64,000 nt of DNA from Pirellulaceae bacterium (GTDB lineage Bacteria > Planctomycetota > Planctomycetia > Pirellulales > Pirellulaceae). The DNA lies in contig JAKVBZ010000005.1 in assembly GCA_022448645.1 (NCBI GenBank), positions 62,001-126,000 of the forward strand, in the 5' to 3' direction. Numbering within the stretch: the first letter of the stretch is position 1; each line of letters starts with the position of its first letter. Below the pieces are notes generated by a model that ran no database searches, was not told where the DNA came from, and saw only the letters and a list, made by a program, of their open reading frames with translations. A program made the translations under genes and the position numbers. Positions 17,767 to 26,308 of the stretch are shown here, one piece after another.

Positions 17767-19314
17767 ATGAAACATGCCGAAAGAATTGCGCTGTTGACGT
17801 TCCTGATGCTCTTGATTGTACCTCACAGTGCTATCCATGCCGACGACGATGGAAGCTTGATCAAAGGACTAGTTGCTTACTGGCCACTGGACGGGAGTGC
17901 GGCCGAGGAGGTAAGCGGGTCGCCGCTGAATCCGAAACAAGTCCGAACCAATTTCGCGGACGGCATCGCGGGCAAGTCATTACAGAGTCGCGAAGGTAGC
18001 GATTTTCACGCCGGTTTGCACCTACGCTCGGCTGACCTGGAAGATCTCAGCAAGCTCCAAGCGTTTACGCTATCCACGTGGTATCGCATCGATGCCCTCG
18101 GTGGATCTGGCGAAAAGAGCGCTTGCCGGCACAGCGCCGGCGCATTGGGGTGGTATAACCCGGATGACCATTCGCAATTCTATTTTACGACTCGCTACAA
18201 AATTCGCGGCAATGAGAGCGCACGACTGACATCGCTTCCCGCGAAAATAGGTGCGACTCAAGGATTCTGGCAGCATGTGGTCCAGCAAGTTGACGCAAAC
18301 GGAAATCATCGTGTCTGGCATGCCTCCAGTGATTCATCGGGACATGGCGATGTTCCTGTCGCCAGCGATCAGCTGGACGAATTTGATCGCCTGGCGCTAA
18401 CTGATGGCTTGGCCGAAAAGGACTCGATGTTTCTCGCTTTTTACGAGACCAAGGGGGACGGTAGCGCGGGCCGTGTGAGCGCCGACGAAATCGCCATTTG
18501 GGATCGCGCTCTGGCGCCCGAGGAAATCAAGCGGTTGTTTCTGTTAGGTCGAGCTGGCCACGCCGTGACTGCAACGATTCCTTTAGAAGAGCTTCAACCT
18601 CCTGCGGTCACCGGACCCGTGGCAGCGCCACGTGACTTTGGTTGGCTGAGTCCATGGCAAACGTTGGATGGGCAAAACCCAGACAATGCCAAATTACAGG
18701 TCCAGGTGAAATCAACTGGTCAAATGGCCATTGACGCGACGGGACTCATTATCATCGAACGCCGATTTCCAGGTGTCAGCTCGGGAATCTTGAAAGCCGA
18801 ATTTCGCGTGCGCCCCAAAGATGTGAGCATTGAAGTCAACAATCCCACGGCCTCTGTCATGAAGACGTATTTGTGGGACAGCCGAAAGTCAGGCAGTTGG
18901 ACCATGCGTTGGCATTTTCCCTGGGCCTGGCCCGCCATCGGCGGAAATACGGTACCACGCTTTTATGTGGTGGATGGTGGGGGAGGCAAACGCAAAGGGT
19001 TGGAATACACCGACATCCTGATTCAGTCCAACAAGTGGTATACGGTGGCGTCGGTGTTGGACTGCGACAATCATACGTGGGAGTTCTGGGTTGACGGTCA
19101 AAAGTTTGACCCCCACTTCAACGTGGGACGTTCACAAATGAAATGGTGGAAGACATCGGCCCAAGAAGTGGACACGATCCGTGTCAGCACCTGGGGAACC
19201 AATTGGATTGATGCGTTTCGCATCTACCATGACGACGAACTGATCGCCAGCACCGACTTTACTGCCCAGGAAGGTTACGTCACAGGTCGTTCTATCTTTG
19301 ATTTTCACGAGTAA
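17767..19314 (+). CDS. Secreted protein with two LamG-like jelly rolls
   Basis: 515 residues with a signal peptide (IALLTFLMLLIVPHSAIHAD). Residues ~30-265 are a LamG domain (GLVAYWPLDGSAAEEVSG, FTLSTWYRIDALGGSGEKS, DEIAIWDRALAPEEIKRLF). It is clearly related to the LamG domain of the PEP-CTERM protein at 11422-12321. Residues ~285-515 form a second jelly roll (WQTLDGQNPDNAKLQVQV, RFYVVDGGGG, FWVDGQKFDP) of a type also seen in secreted planctomycete carbohydrate proteins. There is no PEP-CTERM or anchor. It may be a glycan-binding protein or a lyase of unrecognised type; I cannot name catalytic residues. Confidence 0.82.
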   Translation: MKHAERIALLTFLMLLIVPHSAIHADDDGSLIKGLVAYWPLDGSAAEEVSGSPLNPKQVRTNFADGIAGKSLQSREGSDFHAGLHLRSADLEDLSKLQAFTLSTWYRIDALGGSGEKSACRHSAGALGWYNPDDHSQFYFTTRYKIRGNESARLTSLPAKIGATQGFWQHVVQQVDANGNHRVWHASSDSSGHGDVPVASDQLDEFDRLALTDGLAEKDSMFLAFYETKGDGSAGRVSADEIAIWDRALAPEEIKRLFLLGRAGHAVTATIPLEELQPPAVTGPVAAPRDFGWLSPWQTLDGQNPDNAKLQVQVKSTGQMAIDATGLIIIERRFPGVSSGILKAEFRVRPKDVSIEVNNPTASVMKTYLWDSRKSGSWTMRWHFPWAWPAIGGNTVPRFYVVDGGGGKRKGLEYTDILIQSNKWYTVASVLDCDNHTWEFWVDGQKFDPHFNVGRSQMKWWKTSAQEVDTIRVSTWGTNWIDAFRIYHDDELIASTDFTAQEGYVTGRSIFDFHE

Positions 19315-19443
19315 AAAGATAAACGGACCTAGTATTTCATGACATGTGAAATTGTAGGTTGAGCACTCCTGCCCGACCTTGAACGAGACGGGTAAGAGTG
19401 CCAGTCCTACCAACAAAACTGAGTGTCATTAGGTACTAGTGGC

Positions 19444-20394
19444 ATGAGCAAACACAACGACAACGAATTTCGCTGTCTGCTGGGCGGAGGCAACCTTCGT
19501 CTGCGGGGCAACTGCCATTGCCACTCGACTTATTCCGACGGCACTTATCCTCCTGAGGAAACGTTCGCGCGCTATCACGATGCCGGGTACGACTTTCTCT
19601 ATTTGACAGAGCACTGCGACAAACTGACCTACGGGCGGTTTCCGGATTTTGACACTTTAGATTCAGAAGATTTTCGTGTATTGCCAGGGGTGGAGAATCG
19701 CAATGAGACGGTTCGATTTGGCCAATCGCGAGAGGCAATGCTGCTGGGACTCAACACACTGGAAATAGACCACTGGAGACCAGGGATCGGTCAGCAAACC
19801 ACGATCGACGCGATTAACGAAGACGGAGGTCTGCCCATCCTGAGCTGCACTTACTGGGACGGACGCATCGCCGCCGACATGGTGAATCTGACAGGCCTGG
19901 CCGGGATCGAGATTTACAACGCGACTTGCCAGGGCGCGGTTGGCAAGGGTAACGCAATCTCGCACTTTGACGTATTGCTGGAGTCGGGAATGCGTCTGTA
20001 CGGGCTGGCGGTGGATGATTGCCACTTGAACGATTGGCCCGATTTTGCACTCGCGTGGATCGTGGTCTGCGTCGAAGAGAAAACACCTGTCGCAATCCAG
20101 GACGCAATCCGGACAGGCCAGTTTTACTCGTCCTGCGGGCCGACTATCGAACCATGGACACTATCTGGTGAAACGCTCACGTTACGCTGCTCCCCGGTAA
20201 AGATGATCGTCTGCAACGGCGTGGGACCGTACGGCCCCGCACTACACAGTCATGGCCACGGTGAGCTGATAGAGATGACACTGAACGTGAGGGAGCATTG
20301 GCCCAACGATTCACCTTACGTGCGGTTCTCGTGCTGCGACGATCAGGGGCGCTGGGCATGGACCAATCCCCTCTGGCGCGACGATTTCGTCTAA
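19444..20394 (+). CDS. PHP-domain metal-dependent hydrolase
   Basis: 316 residues. The ATG at 19444 is preferred over a GTG 21 bases upstream. A PHP domain starts almost at once: NCHCHSTYSDG (His25, His27, Asp32), LTEHCDK (Glu56, His57) and, further on, VDDCHLND. These are metal ligands of the polymerase-and-histidinol-phosphatase superfamily. There is no signal peptide, so it should act in the cytoplasm, unlike the exported PHP protein at 14333. Family members hydrolyse phosphate esters; the substrate here is unknown. It is followed after 47 bases by a small membrane protein on the same strand. Confidence 0.85.
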   Translation: MSKHNDNEFRCLLGGGNLRLRGNCHCHSTYSDGTYPPEETFARYHDAGYDFLYLTEHCDKLTYGRFPDFDTLDSEDFRVLPGVENRNETVRFGQSREAMLLGLNTLEIDHWRPGIGQQTTIDAINEDGGLPILSCTYWDGRIAADMVNLTGLAGIEIYNATCQGAVGKGNAISHFDVLLESGMRLYGLAVDDCHLNDWPDFALAWIVVCVEEKTPVAIQDAIRTGQFYSSCGPTIEPWTLSGETLTLRCSPVKMIVCNGVGPYGPALHSHGHGELIEMTLNVREHWPNDSPYVRFSCCDDQGRWAWTNPLWRDDFV

Positions 20395-20441
20395 CTCGTT
20401 TCAAGAAACACTATTTCCTTGTATTAGCCTTAAGGACATTA

Positions 20442-21002
20442 ATGATGACCGTTGAACACTCTGACAATGCCGCGTTGCATCGCGATACATCCTGCTTTCG
20501 AGATACCCGTGAACCGATTGGCCAGCGTCTCGATGGAATGGAGCTGCAAGTTCATCGACTGAAACGGGAACTGCGTCTGTATCGCCTCGGTTTCATCGCA
20601 GCGTTTGCGATCATTGGGCTCATCGTGGTCGGTGGCGCGGCTGGCCGGCAGGATTCTCTGGAAGAGGTCCGTGCCCAGCGTTTCGCAGTGGTGGATCAGA
20701 AAGGTCAAGTGAAAGCCTATTTCAGCCATTCGGGAACCTCGACGTCATTGCAGATCGGCGCGGACGGGCAGGGGATCCGCATGGAACACGGAGCACAAAC
20801 CAACGCCTTACAGCTGATTACCCCCGCTTACACCGAAAAGGAAGTGGAAGGATTTCAGAGCAATTCTCTGACGCTGCACAATGATCCTTACAACAGTGGC
20901 GTGCTGATCATTAATCCCGGCACCCGAGAAGACGAAAACAGCCGTGGCCGGGTCTGGCTGAGCACGCTTAAAGGTTACGAGCTAAGCCGGGAAATGTTTT
21001 GA
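20442..21002 (+). CDS. Single-pass membrane protein of unknown function
   Basis: 186 residues from the ATG at 20442, with TAAGGA 6 bases upstream; a longer in-frame reading would overlap the PHP gene. The N-terminal ~45 residues are charged and helical (DGMELQVHRLKRELRLYRLG), followed by one membrane helix (FIAAFAIIGLIVVGGAAG). The rest is a beta-rich extracytoplasmic domain (RFAVVDQKGQVKAYFSHSG). I do not recognise the family. It may form a two-gene unit with the PHP gene. Confidence 0.75.
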   Translation: MMTVEHSDNAALHRDTSCFRDTREPIGQRLDGMELQVHRLKRELRLYRLGFIAAFAIIGLIVVGGAAGRQDSLEEVRAQRFAVVDQKGQVKAYFSHSGTSTSLQIGADGQGIRMEHGAQTNALQLITPAYTEKEVEGFQSNSLTLHNDPYNSGVLIINPGTREDENSRGRVWLSTLKGYELSREMF

Positions 21003-21236
21003 CGGTTCAGAAGCCATACAGATGTGCGCTTCGGTCTACCGTCAAGCTTTGTTTCAAGACCTAAGAGGACGGGTCTCCTGTCCCGTGTTCATCGACCAAA
21101 ACCGGGACAGAAATGTGACACTGTTCTGGCCCCGATCCTTCGGCGTGGCCAGACGAGACTAAGAAATGTCGGCGCTAGCCAGCCGATGCCCGCAGGTTCC
21201 GGGACCACAAATTCGACTTCAGATAATAGCACGGCA
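21003..21236. other. Intergenic region with a palindromic element
   Basis: 234 bases without a gene between the small membrane protein and a short remnant ORF. It contains a perfect 8-bp inverted repeat, CTGTCCCG (21078-21085) and CGGGACAG (21103-21110), with a 17-base spacer. A GC-rich stretch follows at about 21130-21200. It looks like a dispersed palindromic repeat or transposon remnant, but I cannot show other copies here. Confidence 0.4.
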
Positions 21237-21500
21237 TTATCTCTTCGTTAGAATTCCGGAGGATACACTTGGAAAACCAATCTCGTTGGCTCCCGAAGAC
21301 GCCATCTCCAAGGCCATGTCACCGTCGTGAGTGATTCCGCTTTGAGCTATGAAATCGTCGGTCGTTCCCTCACCGCCGGCATACGTCCAGGTCGTGGTCC
21401 AACCCTGGTCGGCCAGACTCGGCGTCGGACGGCAGGTCGCGCACAGAACGAAAAAAAACAGATGTGATTTAGTAAGAAGCTCCACTTTGGTTCTCCTCAT
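21237..21500 (-). CDS. Short secreted protein, possibly a gene remnant
   Basis: 87 residues from an ATG at 21500 with AGGAG very close upstream (one base spacing). The N-terminus looks like a signal peptide (KSHLFFFVLCATCRPTPSLA), followed by only ~55 residues (ADQGWTTTWTYAGGEGTTDD). No known domain is complete. It follows the amidohydrolase gene on the same strand, after 59 bases. It may be the start of a longer exported protein lost by deletion, or a genuine small secreted protein. Low confidence. Confidence 0.35.
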   Translation of the reverse strand: MRRTKVELLTKSHLFFFVLCATCRPTPSLADQGWTTTWTYAGGEGTTDDFIAQSGITHDGDMALEMASSGANEIGFPSVSSGILTKR

Positions 21501-21559
21501 TCTCCTACTGGCAGGATACTGTAGTCGGTGAAGAACCTCAACTTTTGCGATCAAATAGT

Positions 21560-22351
21560 TCAAGTCACACCGAGCAACTTTTGCGCATTTTCGCGGAGGA
21601 TCATTCGCTTCGCTTCCTCGGAGATTACGGCGCTATCGATTCGCGCCCGCTGCATGGCGACGGAATAAATAGGGGTATCCGACCCAAACAGGATGCGATC
21701 GGCACCGATTTCCTGGACAGCCCACTCTACTAACCCAGGTACGATGGACCGGGCGCTCGACGTATCCACGTAGACGTTGCCGTGGCGACAGTCCTGAATG
21801 GCCCGTACCTGCAACGTCGGTTCCCCGCCGGCCGCGCCGCCGTTGCCGAGGTGAGCCAGGATCAACTGCACGTTGGCGTGAGCGTTGGCAAACTCGACAA
21901 AGTCCTGCGGCCAGCTATGAGGGTCTCCGCTGTGGGTCAGCACGATCGCGTTGTGCTTTGCCGCCAATTCGAACAAGGCGGCACCGTGTTGGCGAATGGG
22001 ATAGACATGTTCTTCGGGGTGGATTTTGATGCCCACGCATTGTGGCTGGGCGAGCATCTCGTCAACCTGCCGAAATGTGTCCGGTTGGAGCGGATTGGCA
22101 ATCACCCATTGCAACAAGCCTTCGGTCTCCGCAGTGACGCGCGCCCCCTCGATATTTCCGGCGACCGTATCGGCTTGACCACGTGGCATCAGCCCAGAAA
22201 AAGGAGAGACAACCGTGGTCGTGACATTCACCTCCTTTGCCCGCTTGGCCACTGCAACGCCATCTGCAGACATCCAATCACAGATCAGCGGTGGAGCATC
22301 AGGGCGGTACCAGGTACCGTAATGTGCGTGTACATCAATCGCTTCGATCAT
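21560..22351 (-). CDS. Amidohydrolase-family (PF04909-type) metal-dependent hydrolase
   Basis: 263 residues, no signal peptide. A TIM-barrel metal site is visible: DVHAHYG (His8, His10), GIKIHPEEH, VLTHSGDPHSW, LILAHLGNGGA and RILFGSDTPIY, in the usual order for the amidohydrolase_2 group. That group includes decarboxylases such as ACMSD as well as lactonases and C-O hydrolases. It is the last complete gene of a minus-strand run (BNR protein, GHL protein, cysteine hydrolase, this gene) with gaps of 3, 12 and 29 bases, so co-transcription is likely. It probably processes a small product of glycan breakdown. Confidence 0.88.
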   Translation of the reverse strand: MIEAIDVHAHYGTWYRPDAPPLICDWMSADGVAVAKRAKEVNVTTTVVSPFSGLMPRGQADTVAGNIEGARVTAETEGLLQWVIANPLQPDTFRQVDEMLAQPQCVGIKIHPEEHVYPIRQHGAALFELAAKHNAIVLTHSGDPHSWPQDFVEFANAHANVQLILAHLGNGGAAGGEPTLQVRAIQDCRHGNVYVDTSSARSIVPGLVEWAVQEIGADRILFGSDTPIYSVAMQRARIDSAVISEEAKRMILRENAQKLLGVT

Positions 22352-22380
22352 CCGATTTCCCTTGGAAGCAAGTAGCCGTG

Positions 22381-23271
22381 TTATTTTTTCGAACTGCGCC
22401 CACGGTGTAACTTGCAGGCGCGAATGAAGTCATCGGTCAACGCCGAATATCCAAATCGCAGCTCCACCTGATCGACCACCGCCTTGGCATTGAGCTGCCG
22501 GTCGACCGTTTCGCTGTGCTCGATGGCGGCGGTAGCATCGCGGAGCAGGATACAGCCGTAGCCACGGGCCGCCATGTCCCGCAGCGCACCGGGCCGATCC
22601 ATTAAACACCAGTTGGCGGCAAAGCCGCAGTAAACAAGCACGTAAACTCCCCGGTCCTTCAACAAACGGTGCATTTGTTCGCCGGTCGCCACGACAAGAT
22701 CGGTATCGTCGGGTTTCACCGCGTCTGCTATGTCCATGACTTGCTTCACACGGGCGTAGGCGGCCAGCCAATGGTTGTCTCGAGTACGGTCAAGGCGCTG
22801 CTGATTCCAGTCACGAACGAAATCTTCGGGTGGCCACTCCCTCCGTCTCTCTGCTCGTCCGAAGATTTCAGCGTTGTCAGACGCAACTTCCAGGTCGTCG
22901 GGATTCAAAGTGGCCTGGCATTGCAAGTATCGTCGTGCGATCGCCTCACTTGGTAAATGCACGACAGTCAACCCCGCATCTCGGGCGGCGTCCAACGCCG
23001 GTTTGATCTTGTCGAGCGTGATCTCGTTCGCACGGGCGGGAAAGCTCTTTCCGCCATTGTATTCACCAAAAAAACCAACCTCGGGAATGAGCGGCCGTTG
23101 GCCAAATCCGAGGTTCCAAACATCGACGAGCACCAAAGCCACGCATTTTGGTTCTAAATCGAACGGAACCTGCTCGTGCTGAAAATTAGCTTCAGTGAAG
23201 TCGTCGCCTTCGGCGTACGCCCGGATATACTGCAGCTTTAGCGGGATTGATGCGTCACGCGAGGCTTCCAT
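22381..23271 (-). CDS. Isochorismatase-family cysteine hydrolase
   Basis: 296 residues. The alpha/beta isochorismatase-like fold is supported by CVALVLVDVWNLGFG (the catalytic Asp position), VVHLPSEA, and the nucleophile loop VYCGFAANWCLMDRPGALRD with Cys in the expected place, then GYGCILLRDATAAIE. Family members hydrolyse amides, carbamates or vinyl ethers. It is longer than a typical nicotinamidase (~200) because of an extra helical segment in the middle. It lies 12 bases after the GHL gene and 29 bases before the amidohydrolase, so it probably shares their operon. Confidence 0.88.
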   Translation of the reverse strand: MEASRDASIPLKLQYIRAYAEGDDFTEANFQHEQVPFDLEPKCVALVLVDVWNLGFGQRPLIPEVGFFGEYNGGKSFPARANEITLDKIKPALDAARDAGLTVVHLPSEAIARRYLQCQATLNPDDLEVASDNAEIFGRAERRREWPPEDFVRDWNQQRLDRTRDNHWLAAYARVKQVMDIADAVKPDDTDLVVATGEQMHRLLKDRGVYVLVYCGFAANWCLMDRPGALRDMAARGYGCILLRDATAAIEHSETVDRQLNAKAVVDQVELRFGYSALTDDFIRACKLHRGRSSKK

Positions 23272-23283
23272 AGTTGGGTCTTT

Positions 23284-24891
23284 TTATGGATCTCGATAGT
23301 CCACTACAAGATCCAGCGTTTCGATCACGATTGGTTTTTTGCTGGAGGCTTGAGAGTCGCGCTGTACCAGACGTATGGCGACGTGATTCTCGCCAGGCAC
23401 GAAGACTGCCGGGTCCGGACGGTAAGCCAGGCTGCCACCGTCCCAGTCGCCCGGACCAAGATCATTCCCGTTGACAAACACATGTACCTCATCACGGCCG
23501 GACGCATTTTGTAGCTGAATCTGGAGGCGCAAGTCCTGGACCATCTCCTTCTGCTTGGCAAGATCGTCGCCAATCTGTAAAGGCAGGACCAGCGGCGTTT
23601 CGCTGTGCGTGGGGCGCAGCTCCACCGGCAGCATATTGAACAACAGGGCGTGCAGTTTCCAATAAACCGGGTTGTGTACCCCCGGCTCAAGACGGAACGT
23701 CTTATCTCGGTGCATGAGGACCGTCGGATCTGAAATGTCCCGAATCGTTTCTGCCTGGCCGGGAGGATCAGTGTATCCCCAATTGAATGAGTACAGTCCG
23801 TCCACACCTTGCTGCCAATAGACTGACGCCCAGCCACGGGCCACGTCGTACCCTTCGTCCGGACGATAGACACAGGGGTAGATTCGCACGTGGCTACCGT
23901 CGACAATCTGATGAAATGCTTCCAGATCCATCTGTTGGTTCCCACGCCCGATGGTGAGCATGTCGATCAGTCCTTCCTGCACCCAATTCTTGATATCGAA
24001 GCCATACAACTCGTTCTCGATGGGACTTTCAAACACATGGGCGGCCACGATAATCGGCCGTCCTCGCTCCTCGCCGCGCCGGTCGAGCGCACGGCGAACG
24101 GATCGGAGAAAGTCACTCATTAAGTATTGATTGCGATACCCATAGCTTGGTCGAAAGTACGGTGTTTGCGTGGTCAAATCCAATTCAATCCCGTCAAAGT
24201 CGTACTTATCAAAATACTCTTTGATGACCGCCAGTTTTAGCTCTCGTACTTCCGGCACGGCAAAGTTCAGTCCACTCCACCCACGGTGGATGAAATAGTT
24301 GCCGTATTTCGTCTTGTAGGTCATGTCGCCGATCAGCCACTCTGGATGTTCGCGTTTGAAGTCGGCGAATTCAGGGTTCGGCAGTTTGGGATTTTTGAAT
24401 GTGCCTTTCGAATCGTGAGTGTCATTCATTCGATAGCTGACGAAAATATCCATTCCTCTGTCTCGCGCCGCTTTGATAATCACGTTAGGAGGATCATTTC
24501 CCTCTTTGATCATTTTTTTTAATGCATCGTAAGCACGGCGGAAGGACGTTTGGTTCAAGTCACGGTCGGGCAGATCATACCCATCTTCCAGGTCGGCGTC
24601 ACCGGGATTCTTCAAGATATCACTGTCGTATTCAGCCGTGTTTCCCCCGTCAAAGCACCAGGCAACCAGGTCCACGGCACTTCCCTCCAACCGGCTGAAC
24701 TCATGCTCGACCCATTTCTCCGCATCGCCATCGAACTTTCCGTAGCTGGCGCAGCCATCGCGGTTATAGATAAAGCGATACTGTTTGACCGGCTCGCGCC
24801 TACGAACGCCCGACTCACCAGCATCTATTGGACCACAGTCAAAGAGCAAAATCGTAGCCAACGAGAGCCATGCAATCATCACGCGTGTCAT
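23284..24891 (-). CDS. Secreted GHL10-like TIM-barrel putative glycosidase (type B)
   Basis: 535 residues with a signal peptide (MIAWLSLATILLFDCGPIDA). The barrel has RFIYNRDGCASYG, DLVAWCFDGGNTAEYDSD, GMDIFVSYRMNDTHDS, KYDFDGIELDLTTQTPYFRP, and a C-terminal beta domain (HVFVNGNDLGPGDWDGG). The DGIELD acidic residues sit where type A has DGLELD. It is homologous to 31571-33073 along its length (both have the EGNDPP, NDTHDS/NDIHDS and VPEVRELK blocks). The BNR gene ends 3 bases before its start, so the two are almost certainly co-transcribed. Substrate unknown. Confidence 0.86.
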   Translation of the reverse strand: MTRVMIAWLSLATILLFDCGPIDAGESGVRRREPVKQYRFIYNRDGCASYGKFDGDAEKWVEHEFSRLEGSAVDLVAWCFDGGNTAEYDSDILKNPGDADLEDGYDLPDRDLNQTSFRRAYDALKKMIKEGNDPPNVIIKAARDRGMDIFVSYRMNDTHDSKGTFKNPKLPNPEFADFKREHPEWLIGDMTYKTKYGNYFIHRGWSGLNFAVPEVRELKLAVIKEYFDKYDFDGIELDLTTQTPYFRPSYGYRNQYLMSDFLRSVRRALDRRGEERGRPIIVAAHVFESPIENELYGFDIKNWVQEGLIDMLTIGRGNQQMDLEAFHQIVDGSHVRIYPCVYRPDEGYDVARGWASVYWQQGVDGLYSFNWGYTDPPGQAETIRDISDPTVLMHRDKTFRLEPGVHNPVYWKLHALLFNMLPVELRPTHSETPLVLPLQIGDDLAKQKEMVQDLRLQIQLQNASGRDEVHVFVNGNDLGPGDWDGGSLAYRPDPAVFVPGENHVAIRLVQRDSQASSKKPIVIETLDLVVDYRDP

Positions 24892-24894
24892 GGT

Positions 24895-26157
24895 TCACTC
24901 CTCTGCAGGTTGATGTAAATGCAGTAACTCAATCCCGGTCCGCGCAGCGTTCACTCGCATTCGGACAAGATACACCCGGTTCGGTGCTCGGCCGCTCATA
25001 CAATAGGGAAAGATGATCGATTCGTCGCTTTCGAGAATAAACGAACCCGGGTAACCATACGATGATGCATCGAGTGAAATATCCTTACTCCACGTCATCC
25101 CATCGTCACGGCTAAGCCAGACTCTCAAATGCCCCTGTGTTGCGACGGCCACTAAAGTACCGTCGTCGAGGACAATCAGCTGTGGCGCCTTGAACCCACG
25201 GCCGCTGCAGACTCTCGCTGCTGTTTCGGTCCATGTGACGCCTTGGTCCTCGGAATAGAACACGGCACCATCGGGGCGGGTTATCAGGATCAACCGTCCG
25301 TCGTTCAACTCAGCAATCGTCGGTTCATCGATAGCCTTACCATCTCGGTGTATTTTCGACACGATTCTCCAAGTCTTGCCCGAATCGTCCGAGCGCCGGA
25401 TGGCACCAAACAGGTTAGATCCATCGATGTCGTACGCGTACGTGGCCCAGAGGATACCGCCGTCGGCAAGCTGCACTGGGCGTCCTCCGTGGGCGCGTTC
25501 GTAGTAGGTACCCGCACTTTCCAACCAGATCGGATCGGACCAGGTCCGACCGCTGTCGCTTGAGCGAAGGACGAATTGTTTCGTATTCAAACCATCGATG
25601 TCGTCCTCAAATTCGTCCGGCGTCTGCAGATAGCCATACCATGATGCCTGAGCCGCACAAAACAAGAGTACCGTGCCGTCGCGGCAAGTGAATACGGCAT
25701 GAGCATTATCGTCCAAGCGGTAGTCAATAACGGTTTTCGGTTTGGACCATGTTTTTCCATTGTCGGTCGACCGACAGGCCATGGTACGTCCTCCCGTGGG
25801 AGCCTTAAAATCGACTGGCCACCCCCGCGATGCATATTCTTTCTTGCGTTCCGGCTCAATGAGTCTGGGTTCTGCAAACGAAACGTGCCAATAACCCGCA
25901 GAATGACATAGCAGTAATTCGCCGTTGGGCATCCGTTCGATCCCACCGGGCCAGCCGATGAAGTCCCCTAAACCGGGAAACGGATCCGGCCTGTTGTGAT
26001 CATGACCCGTGACGCATATTCTCGCCTGCTTGATCGTCAGTGGTTCAGCGGCATTGGCTGCTTGAATGACCAATACGATCAGACAAATCAAAACCATGAA
26101 TGAGAAGGCGACAGACCGTTGAAAAATCGCAAGATAGGGTAACGTTGATTGGGACAT
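24895..26157 (-). CDS. Secreted BNR-repeat (sialidase-like) protein
   Basis: 420 residues from the ATG at 26157, with GAGGTG 10 bases upstream; a GTG 12 bases earlier lies inside that site. The N-terminus is a signal peptide (SVAFSFMVLICLIVLVIQAA). The body is a six-bladed propeller with five Asp boxes: STDNGKTW, SSDSGRTW, SDDSGKTW, SEDQGVTW and SRDDGMTW. This fold includes GH33 sialidases and several other exo-glycosidases and lyases. I cannot verify the sialidase Arg triad, so sialidase is only a fold-level name. It heads a four-gene minus-strand run, followed by the GHL type B gene. Confidence 0.85.
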   Translation of the reverse strand: MSQSTLPYLAIFQRSVAFSFMVLICLIVLVIQAANAAEPLTIKQARICVTGHDHNRPDPFPGLGDFIGWPGGIERMPNGELLLCHSAGYWHVSFAEPRLIEPERKKEYASRGWPVDFKAPTGGRTMACRSTDNGKTWSKPKTVIDYRLDDNAHAVFTCRDGTVLLFCAAQASWYGYLQTPDEFEDDIDGLNTKQFVLRSSDSGRTWSDPIWLESAGTYYERAHGGRPVQLADGGILWATYAYDIDGSNLFGAIRRSDDSGKTWRIVSKIHRDGKAIDEPTIAELNDGRLILITRPDGAVFYSEDQGVTWTETAARVCSGRGFKAPQLIVLDDGTLVAVATQGHLRVWLSRDDGMTWSKDISLDASSYGYPGSFILESDESIIFPYCMSGRAPNRVYLVRMRVNAARTGIELLHLHQPAEE

Positions 26158-26308
26158 GAGTGAAATCACCTCATTAGGAACGATTCATCAATGAGTCAGT
26201 CAGAAAGGAAAATGGAGGACAGAAAATTGCCATCACCCATTCTCCTGCCCTTGATCTTCCTGTCTACCCAACATAATTAGAATTTCGATAACGGCCATCG
26301 TCGCAATT

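Noticed and set aside
24895..26157. Firm call as a GH33 sialidase
   Set aside because: Asp boxes occur in many propeller families and the catalytic Arg triad could not be checked; kept as a fold-level call.
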